Shown here one piece after another: positions 1 through 7,600 of a DNA stretch of 10,282 nt (its first letter is position 1; each line of letters begins with the position of its first letter). The position numbers were made by a program, and so were the translations under genes. Under the pieces are notes generated by a model. It did not search any database and had not been told where the DNA came from. It worked only from the letters and a program-made list of their open reading frames with translations. The stretch spans positions 1 to 10,282 of the forward strand of contig JAILKX010000228.1 of assembly GCA_024693415.1 (NCBI GenBank), given 5' to 3'. Source of the stretch: Bacilli bacterium. GTDB taxonomy: Bacteria; Bacillota_I; Bacilli_A; RFN20; CAG-826.

Positions 1-138
1 ATCGAATTCTCGAACGATTCATCGACTTTCTATACCTATAACGCCGACACAGGCTTTTATACGCAAGACTCAGAGGGCAACAGCAACTGCTATGAATTGC
101 TGCAGCTCACGAGTCTTTTGTTCTCTTTGGGGAGTTAA
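1..138 (+). CDS. 3' end of an unrecognised gene upstream in the surface-protein operon
   Basis: Frame 1 is open from the first base and ends at TAA (136-138), giving the last 45 residues of a protein whose start lies outside the window. The tail is rich in Ser, Thr, Tyr and Asn (for example FYTYNADTGFYTQ) and ends in a short hydrophobic stretch, LLQLTSLLFSLGS. That composition resembles the extracellular proteins downstream, not a cytoplasmic enzyme. I do not recognise the family. The next gene starts 3 bases after the stop, and its ribosome binding site lies inside the last codons here, so the two are almost certainly co-transcribed and probably translationally coupled. It is inferred to be another secreted or surface component of the cluster. 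The ending is too short and polar to be a clear membrane anchor. Confidence 0.7.
   Translation: MEFSNDSSTFYTYNADTGFYTQDSEGNSNCYELLQLTSLLFSLGS
129..134 (+). promoter_or_regulatory. Ribosome binding site GGGGAG for the 142-1569 gene
   Basis: GGGGAG lies 7 bases before the ATG at 142, inside the last codons of the preceding gene. It fixes the start and implies translational coupling. Confidence 0.75.
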
Positions 139-141
139 GAA

Positions 142-1569
142 ATGGGACGCCTCTTGGAGAAAATCAAAGCCTTACGCGCGAGCGAGAACGCGCAAAAGAA
201 GTCGATTCGCAAAATCGTCGCGGTCACCGCTTTGGTCATCGGCAATCTGGCCTCGGTCGCGATCGGCACCATCGCCTGGTTCAGCGCCGCGATGGCGAGA
301 TCAAACATCGATACTGTCGCCGGAGACCTGAACGTCGACATCCAAAAAGTCACGGCGTACAAATACCATTACCCCTACTACAAGAATTCGAATGACCTCC
401 TCAATTATTACGAGGAAGGCTCCGTTAAATCCTGCGTCATCGAAGACAAGGATTTTCCGAACGACCCAAATTTCGCTTCCCAAACCGTTATTACGCTTGG
501 CGCAAAGTCATCGGGCGCCTACACTGCAACTCAGGCAGGCACGAGGGGCGCCATCAGATATGTCAATGACGAGAACTTCCAATATTTCCTGATCGGCGAC
601 GAATCTTTTTCAGGCGGAGCCGATCCTTGGTCGACCAAAAACGGCGTTTCGTTCTCCTCCAGCTTAGGCGTTGAGACCTCGCCGGCGGTTCGCGAAAACG
701 TCGTGATCCCCGTTGGCGCCGAATTTATCCTCTTCGATGCAAGGAACATCGCCGAGCCCGATGGAAGCGGATCCGGGACATGCTACTACTTCTCTTCGCC
801 TGCTATCAGCGGCGACCATCAGAGATTCGAGATCGTCGACGCCGATGGCGTCAAAACCATCCGCTGCAAGAAAAGCGGAATCTATTCATTGACCTATGCC
901 TATGATGACGGTCGAAGCACATATACATTGACCATCGACGCCTCCCCGCGAAGCGATGGGGCAATCATCGGGAACAATATGCTCGACACCACGCTCATCA
1001 GTCTAGAGAACAACGGATCGGTCACCGATGCGCAGTTTTCAGCCGGCATCCACCGCCAGATGACGACCGTGATACTGGACGTGGAGATCAAGTACAAGAA
1101 CGCTTCCGAAATCGTGGCAGGGCTCAAGGTATTCCGACAAAGCGCGGACGCTTTTGACTATGAGGGAGACGGCAATACGACCGGCTACGTCAACGAAAGC
1201 CAGCGCAATGCCTTGAGGGCTTCGGATTTCTATGTTTTCTATCCGCTATTTTCCGATGTTGCCTTCGAAGACAAGTCTGCCTTATGGTCCGCGCTACATC
1301 TCGACCAGGCGGCTAACAGTTCAGGCCATTATTCCAAATTCTCGGGCGCCGGCAGCCAGATCACCTGCGAGCTCAATTTCGGCGGGAACATCTCGTCGGC
1401 GGAAATCTCCCCATCACAAGAAAGCGTGTTCCACTGCTATATCGCCATAGACTACGATTATCAGCATTGTTCCTATTTCACCAATGGCGAGCGCTTGGCG
1501 AAAATCTATAAACTAGATCGGGATTTTGGATTCTATTTCACCGGGACCCAGATAGGGGAGGCGGCATGA
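142..1569 (+). CDS. Secreted protein with a TasA/SipW-type N-terminus (475 aa)
   Basis: The N-terminus has a basic segment (about residues 8-24, including KKSIRK) and then a hydrophobic segment at about 25-47 ending GTIAWFS. The order Gly-Thr-x-Ala, aromatic, Phe, Ser, then about 14 residues to a GDLNV segment follows the pattern of TasA/camelysin-type proteins processed by the signal peptidase SipW (from memory, TasA reads GTWAAFN and later GTLDL). Cleavage after Ala45 is therefore possible; an ordinary AxA site (AMA, residues 50-52) is an alternative, and the segment could also stay uncleaved as an anchor. The rest is polar and beta-rich in character, with six cysteines and no second membrane segment or LPXTG. 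The C-terminal part (about 330-475) contains aromatic-rich segments such as FYVFYPLF and FGFYFTGTQ; I cannot name a domain. The start is fixed by GGGGAG 7 bases upstream, and the TGA stop overlaps the next ATG. It is inferred to be a fibre-like or surface subunit. Being a real gene is near certain; its function is not known. Confidence 0.85.
   Translation: MGRLLEKIKALRASENAQKKSIRKIVAVTALVIGNLASVAIGTIAWFSAAMARSNIDTVAGDLNVDIQKVTAYKYHYPYYKNSNDLLNYYEEGSVKSCVIEDKDFPNDPNFASQTVITLGAKSSGAYTATQAGTRGAIRYVNDENFQYFLIGDESFSGGADPWSTKNGVSFSSSLGVETSPAVRENVVIPVGAEFILFDARNIAEPDGSGSGTCYYFSSPAISGDHQRFEIVDADGVKTIRCKKSGIYSLTYAYDDGRSTYTLTIDASPRSDGAIIGNNMLDTTLISLENNGSVTDAQFSAGIHRQMTTVILDVEIKYKNASEIVAGLKVFRQSADAFDYEGDGNTTGYVNESQRNALRASDFYVFYPLFSDVAFEDKSALWSALHLDQAANSSGHYSKFSGAGSQITCELNFGGNISSAEISPSQESVFHCYIAIDYDYQHCSYFTNGERLAKIYKLDRDFGFYFTGTQIGEAA
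1555..1561 (+). promoter_or_regulatory. Ribosome binding site GGGGAGG for the 1566-4604 gene
   Basis: GGGGAGG lies 4 bases before ATG 1566 and 10 bases before a second in-frame ATG at 1572. The first gives the ATGA overlap with the previous gene; the second would remove only two residues. The site does not clearly decide between them. Confidence 0.7.
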
Positions 1570-4500
1570 CGATGGGCAAAAGACGGCTCCTCCCACTTTA
1601 TATCTCTGCCTGTTGCCTGAGCGTGACCGCTTTAGCCGTCGGCGTGTCTATGGCTTTCTACGTGAAGAACGCGAAGGGAGACGGTTCTTACGGCGAAATC
1701 GGCCTCCGATCATATTTTGAGTCGGGGCTTGGGACTTCGGGGCAGCCCTACATCATCACCAGGCCCCGCCACCTCTATAATCTCTCCAGGCTCCAAAGCC
1801 TCGGAGTCTTCGCCGAAAAGACCTATTTCAAGCTCGGCTTTGAAAGCAACGACCCCTCCGAAAGGCTTTGTTATGCCGACGATTCCTCCTTCGAAAAGGT
1901 CCCCTACCTCGATATGGGGGATTCGAATTATTCCCACAACCCAATTTATGCGATTGGGTCGGAATCCGTCCCATTCTATGGCGAATTCGACGGCCAAGGC
2001 CTCGAGATCAAGCATCTCGATGTATATGCCGATCCCGAAGACGCCGGATTATTCGGCTATACGGCCCACGGTTCATTGGTCCATGACCTCTATCTCGATG
2101 ACATCACCATCAACACCTTGGGCTACACCGACGCATACTCTGAACTTTATGGCGATGGGACTTTGGACGACGGCGTCAGGTTCGACTACGATTCAGACAG
2201 CGACGGCACGGTCGATTCTTCCTTCAATTCAAGCTCCAGCAACACGATCTTCCTCCCCCTTTCCGGCACCATTTCCGAAGGGGTCTTCAGCCTTGATGAC
2301 CCCCAGACGATCCCAAGCGTCTCCGCCTATACGCCCAATTCCTCCGAGTACCGCTACTCGAGCTACATTTCCGGGAACCTCGTGAAGGAAGTCGACGGAA
2401 TCATCCAGCCCGACCTCGAAGAGATTTCGTCCTTCTTCCAGTCGAAGCGCACCGACTCGAGCCAATCCTTCCCAATCAACGCATCCACATCCGCTTCGAT
2501 CTATGCATACCTCATCGACTCCAACGGAATGGAGCACACCAAGGTCCTCCTAACCCTCGTCTTCACATTCAGCCTCGATTCCGTTTACGCGACCTCAGTC
2601 AAAATGGAGACGCAGGTCGGCAACGCCCACGGAAATAACATCGGGCTCTTGATCGGTCATTGCGACGGGACGATCAGGGACTGCTATGTCCATGACGGAT
2701 CATTCAACATGAACGATGGCGCGACCATCACCGGGGTCGCCCACAACTCGATGGAAAATGGTTCCAACCTCGGGCTCATCGGTCGCGTTGGCAATACGGT
2801 TCAGAACAAATCCTCCCAGGAAGCCGGCGCCGCAACCGGCAGCGGAAAGGATATCGGCGTCCTCGATTTCACGACGGTTTACAACGACATCATCGATGAG
2901 GATTCCTTCGCTAGCAGCGATTCCGATCCCGTTTTGGCCGGAGGCGTAAGCTATGAGCCGAAGAGTTCGAGCGACTACACCACCAAATACATCACCCACT
3001 TGCGCAAAAACCTGCGCGACGAAAGCGAAGGCGGTCCTCAATACGTCACATTGGCGAAAGAGACCGTATCCTTCAGCGGATCCCAGATCATCAGCAACTC
3101 CGACCTCGGCGTTTTCACAATCGCCACCGACACGATCGTCGGCAATGGCAGCGAAGCGAGCGCAAACCTCGACAAATCCGTCGTCCGCTATGAGGAAAAC
3201 ACACCGAATTACCTCTATTACGCGACCGGCGAATACAGCGCCGAATCCGGGATAAACTTCGCGCGATACCGCGACTCCTTTGCTTCCGATTCCCCGAGCG
3301 CGATCCTGCTTGGGCACCATCTGCCCGACCCGATGCAAACGACGGTCGATAGCTTCAAATACAGGGAATGGGCCCACAATTTCTATTTCCGCTTCGCCCT
3401 GCAGCCCAATTATCGTTCGGGCAGCGGCAACTTCTATTTCCAAGACGTCGACATGAATTCTCGCGGCGGCAATTATCTCGGCAAATATTTCAATTTCAAA
3501 TTGGTTGACCAAAGCGGACAGCCGATCTCCAACGACGACAACCGATGCGGCGTCATGCTCCGCGATAGCTCCGGCCTCGAGATAGGCGGCTTCTACGCAA
3601 GCTTCGCGACTCCGGACCTCTCCCATGGATCCATTATTCAGAACGAGAGTTACTGGCCCAAGATGTATTACCTAGGCGACCAAACCTCGCCGACCGCAGA
3701 TAGGAACCCAGCGGCGAACATGGTCAATTTCGAAATCAAGACGGCTTACGCAAACGTCACCGTCGTCGCGGCCAACATCGAGCCGGATAAGCCTTCCGCC
3801 CTCGGAGTCTATCGGATCGAGGATTCCGACTACATCGAAAAATTCAGCGATCATTACATCGATAACGACTTCGACGATCCCGATTACGCTTTCTTCATGC
3901 CTGACGATGAGCACCTTGCTTATTACGACTATCGGGTGAACGCGGGCGTCGGCGAAATCGGGAATTACGATTCGTCGGGCAATTTCACCGTCGCCAATTC
4001 GATCACGTCCCAGTCCTCGATGCCGAAGGAAGACGGATTCGGCACCGAATACGGATATACGAGCGGCGACACGAGGCTCTTCGTCCACACCTTCAAATTG
4101 CCGCAGGGGCATTACTGCCTCGGCTCCGCCACCGGCGACAAACGGGCCACCGGCATCTCGCAAACCGACGGCGAATCCGGAAGCGGATTCGGGGCCGCGA
4201 AAATCTATTACGTATGCGCTCAAGGCCAAGACGATGGCCAATTGAGCTTCGATGACAATGCGTTCACCGGAAACGACGTCGTCGAGAATATCGACTTCCT
4301 GAAAGCCGCGAAATACAGCGACCTAGGCGTCGACAACGACCCTGAACGCTGCTATGTGCTGCTATCGAACAGCGATAGATCGCAATTTGCGAGCACGCCA
4401 TCACCATCTCTCATTCGATTCGTTTACGCCGACGCCAAATTCAAGGTGCTGACCGAAGATCCTAGCGGCGTGCTCCGCGTCGTCATCACGAACTACGGAC

Positions 4501-4604
4501 GAACGAAAGACTTGACCAACGTGAACATATCTGTGGCGGATACCGATGGAACAGTGCTCGTCGAGGGAACCGGGGACACGGTCGTCTACGCTTATACATC
4601 ATGA
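1566..4604 (+). CDS. Large secreted protein with GLUG-like beta-helix motifs (1012 aa)
   Basis: The N-terminus is basic (KRR at 5-7) followed by a hydrophobic segment at about 9-32 ending SMAFYV, an export signal or membrane anchor whose Ala-aromatic junction resembles that of the gene before it. Residues about 54-90 (GTSGQPYIITRPRHLYNLS) fit the opening pattern of GLUG-type repeats: G-x-PY-x-I, then a leucine-rich turn and an F-x-L strand. Residues about 137-184 contain FYGEFDGQG and AGLFGY, again typical of GLUG/right-handed beta-helix adhesin repeats, and a further copy is seen at about 357-408 (NNIGLLIG, NLGLIG). Between them, residues 209-217 form a DxDxDGxxD calcium-binding loop. Residues about 440-1012 are polar, Tyr-, Ser- and Asp-rich, and not recognised. 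There is no sortase signal or C-terminal membrane segment. It overlaps the preceding gene by ATGA and is followed after 13 bases by the leucine-rich repeat gene. A role in adhesion or in an extracellular matrix is inference from these repeats and neighbours. Confidence 0.87.
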   Translation: MTMGKRRLLPLYISACCLSVTALAVGVSMAFYVKNAKGDGSYGEIGLRSYFESGLGTSGQPYIITRPRHLYNLSRLQSLGVFAEKTYFKLGFESNDPSERLCYADDSSFEKVPYLDMGDSNYSHNPIYAIGSESVPFYGEFDGQGLEIKHLDVYADPEDAGLFGYTAHGSLVHDLYLDDITINTLGYTDAYSELYGDGTLDDGVRFDYDSDSDGTVDSSFNSSSSNTIFLPLSGTISEGVFSLDDPQTIPSVSAYTPNSSEYRYSSYISGNLVKEVDGIIQPDLEEISSFFQSKRTDSSQSFPINASTSASIYAYLIDSNGMEHTKVLLTLVFTFSLDSVYATSVKMETQVGNAHGNNIGLLIGHCDGTIRDCYVHDGSFNMNDGATITGVAHNSMENGSNLGLIGRVGNTVQNKSSQEAGAATGSGKDIGVLDFTTVYNDIIDEDSFASSDSDPVLAGGVSYEPKSSSDYTTKYITHLRKNLRDESEGGPQYVTLAKETVSFSGSQIISNSDLGVFTIATDTIVGNGSEASANLDKSVVRYEENTPNYLYYATGEYSAESGINFARYRDSFASDSPSAILLGHHLPDPMQTTVDSFKYREWAHNFYFRFALQPNYRSGSGNFYFQDVDMNSRGGNYLGKYFNFKLVDQSGQPISNDDNRCGVMLRDSSGLEIGGFYASFATPDLSHGSIIQNESYWPKMYYLGDQTSPTADRNPAANMVNFEIKTAYANVTVVAANIEPDKPSALGVYRIEDSDYIEKFSDHYIDNDFDDPDYAFFMPDDEHLAYYDYRVNAGVGEIGNYDSSGNFTVANSITSQSSMPKEDGFGTEYGYTSGDTRLFVHTFKLPQGHYCLGSATGDKRATGISQTDGESGSGFGAAKIYYVCAQGQDDGQLSFDDNAFTGNDVVENIDFLKAAKYSDLGVDNDPERCYVLLSNSDRSQFASTPSPSLIRFVYADAKFKVLTEDPSGVLRVVITNYGRTKDLTNVNISVADTDGTVLVEGTGDTVVYAYTS
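2190..2216 (+). other. Calcium-binding loop motif DxDxDGxxD in the beta-helix protein
   Basis: Residues 209-217 read DSDSDGTVD. Asp at loop positions 1, 3, 5 and 9 with Gly at 6 is the pattern of EF-hand and thrombospondin type 3 calcium loops. A Ser-rich stretch follows. Calcium binding is inferred from the motif alone. Confidence 0.5.
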
Positions 4605-4610
4605 AGGAGG
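4604..4610 (+). promoter_or_regulatory. Ribosome binding site AAGGAGG for the leucine-rich repeat gene
   Basis: AAGGAGG lies 7 bases before ATG 4618, near-ideal strength and spacing. It rejects the longer in-frame start at 4546, which would lie inside the preceding gene and bury the signal peptide. Confidence 0.9.
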
Positions 4611-4617
4611 AAGAAAA

Positions 4618-7600
4618 ATGGCAATCATCTCGAAAAGGATCAAACTGATAGGCATGCTGCTGTGCGCGCTGCCTTTCCTCTCGGTTTCCTGCGGAATCTC
4701 GTCCGCCTTCATGGGCAGGCAGCCCCACTATTTGCTCGAACAAGAAGAAGAGGGCGAAACGCTGAACGACGGCACTTGGGATTACCATCCGCTCAAGGTC
4801 AATGCCCATTGGAATCCCGTTGATCAAAGCAAAACCTATTATGCGGTCTCGCTTTCCGACAACACGAGGGCCAGCGTGACCGTGCCTTCGACCTGCGCGG
4901 CCGACGGCGGAGAGGTCGTGGCCTTGTGGCACGATTGCTTCCGCGATGCCACGAATCTCACGAGCGTCACGATGGGCAATAACATCCGCATCATCGATTA
5001 TGAGGCTTTCATCCACTGCAAAATCTCCTCAATCAATATTCCATATACCGTTGAACTGCTCGGCGAATCGGCCTTCTACTCCTGCGAAAACCTTCAGACG
5101 GTCCGCTTCTACAACTCCAGCGCCGACACCGCTTTCTCCGATAGCGCCTGTCCGGTCGAGGGCGAAGAGCAGCAAGAATCCCAAGAGGGCGACATCATCA
5201 CGAGCGTGCTTCAGGAAATACCGGCTTTCTGTTTCTTCAAATGCGCGGCCATGTCCTCACTTTTATTGCCCTCGAGCGTTCGCTATATCAGGCGCGAGGC
5301 ATTCAACGGATGCGTTTCGCTTTCCTCCATGCTTTCCTTCCAAAGCATCAAGGTCATCGAGGCCAGGGCGTTCCAGGGTTGTTCATCCATCCAGAAGGTG
5401 TTCATCCCCACCTCCTTCTTCGACGACTACGCCACGAGCGACATCGAACCGCTCGCCTTCAACCACTGCAGCAGCACGCTCCACTTCTATTTCGCATGCG
5501 AAAACGCGGATGTGGCCAAATACAACAGCTGGATGTCCGCCCATCCCAACTGGGGGAGGTACAGCGAATACAACGCCAGCCTCAAGTACGCAAGCGGAAG
5601 CAATGCGAACTACGAAAGGACGACCGGCGGGGCTTATTACAGCGAGAACTTCACTTACACCATCACAAACGGCGAGGCGACCATCACCTCCTATATCGGC
5701 GATACCGACGTCGATTTCGTCGTGGTGCCGAACTATCTCCCGCTCGGCTCCAACACTCCCGTAGTCGCAATCATGAGCAACGCGCTCAACAACGTGAAGA
5801 CCAGGATCAAGCGCCTGTATTTGCCGATTCACCTCAAATCCATTGGCGAATCCAGATTCGAAGGATGGACGAACCTCAAAGTCATCGCCGGCGGCGCGGC
5901 GAACTGCAGCACCGACCTCGAGGCCGGCGACAGCGCCACTCCAAGGGTCGACCTCAAGGCGATGATCGGCCTCGAGAACATCGGAAAATGGGCATTCTCG
6001 AAATTGCCGAACGTCACCTCGATCCTCAAAGTAACCCTTCCCTATTCCGTGAAATTCATTGGCGCGTGGGCTTTTTGCCAGCAAAACTGGAACCAGCGCA
6101 TGCCTAACTGCCGAACCTTCATCTGGGATTACGATGACGAAAAGTCCTGCCTCGAATTCATTGACCACGAAGCCTTTTATAAATTCGGCTCAAGCCAAGG
6201 CGGCGCCAATTTCGGCGACAAGCCGTTCAGCCGCAAGCGCTTCAGTGAGACGAATACCCCGCTCTACGATGTCAGCACCATCGTATTCCCCCGGACTTTC
6301 ATAGGGTTCACCGTCACGCCCAATCAGGCCTCCGCCTATAACTCGAGCACCCCGACCGAGAAGGCGGCGCACACTTTCGCCGGCTGCCCGCTCATCGAGA
6401 AAATCGTCTTCAAAGGATCTGATGATCCGAACGAGACAACAGACCTTATCATCAACATCGAGACATTCGCGTTCAACGATTGCCTAAGGACCGTGATTTT
6501 CGAGGGAAGAAAAGACCACATCATCATCTTTCATACCGAAACGGGAAATTGGGACGAACCGGCGCTAGGCTATTCCTCGGGCAAGCTCCGCAACGACCTC
6601 AAATCGCAGCCCGGCATCCAAAACATCATCATCGATAACAGGGATACCGATATCAGATTCCAAGACGACGCCTTGGCCGGCAACTCAAGGGCATCATTGT
6701 ATTTTGCCGGCGATTTCCTCGAAGACGGCTCAGGGGACGACAACATCTATTCGGATAATAACAACAACCCAAGGAACTGGATCAACCAGAGCAACCGCAA
6801 CTCCTCGCGCAAGGCGATCTCCAATTCTCCCAAATGGAGAATGATAGGCGACGAGAAGAGATCGGACAAAATGTATCTAGGTTATTTCTTCGGCTCAACC
6901 GATGTCACCAACAGCGACACCAACTACAAGCCGGCCTTCAACATCAGCCAGAAGATCCCAGTCTATTCGAATATCTATTACAGCGAGACGGTTGAAGCGG
7001 GCGACTTCAACCCAGCCTACACCGCCACAGTCGGCGACCAAAGCTGCGCGAACCGCCTCGTATTCGCCGGCAACGCTGAGAAAGGCCGTTTCGCCTACGT
7101 CCTCGGCGAAGAGGAGATCAATGGCGTCTCCACCAAGGTCGCGACCGTCTCCAAATACCAATATGACCGATTCGAGAGCTCATTCACCGGAACCGCGGTC
7201 GTCCCGAAGGCCGTCACATATGATAACAAGAGCTATAAGGTCACCAGGATCGGCGACTCCGCCTTTTCAGGATCCTATGCGACCGATGGCATCGACGGAC
7301 ATCCTGAATTTGCCCACCTCAAGGTCCCCAATACCATCGCTTCGATCGGTGATTATGCCTTCATAAGGACCTATGGCCTGCAGGACATCACGGCCTACGA
7401 GGAGGAAACCGATGTCGTCACTTCCGGCACCATGCCTCGGGATCTAAGCTATATCGGGCTATACGCCTTCCTCTTCACGAACATCACCGCTTTCCTCAAT
7501 ATCCCTTACGACTGCGCATTCTATGAGACGAGCAATGCGATATACAACATCGGTTCCTGTTTCTCGAACAACTTCGCCTTGCGGCAGATCACTTTCACCA

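Noticed and set aside
2700..3626. 308-codon open frame on the minus strand
   Set aside because: It lies wholly inside the strongly supported + strand beta-helix gene, its protein is Val/Ala/Gly-rich as expected from reading that gene's codon bias backwards, and there is no ribosome binding site or recognisable domain.
4546..4617. Upstream in-frame start for the leucine-rich repeat gene
   Set aside because: It lies inside the preceding gene, has no good ribosome binding site, and would place polar residues before the signal peptide; AAGGAGG points to 4618.
5241..6107. Long alternative + strand frames (4946-5764 and 5241-6107) inside the leucine-rich repeat gene
   Set aside because: Their products are low-complexity Ser/Arg/Pro- or His/Arg/Gln-rich, typical of out-of-frame reading of GC-leaning codons; the main frame carries clear repeats throughout.
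5383..6168. 261-codon minus strand frame, and another at 3672-4241
   Set aside because: Both are shadows of the + strand genes with no domain, start signal or independent support.
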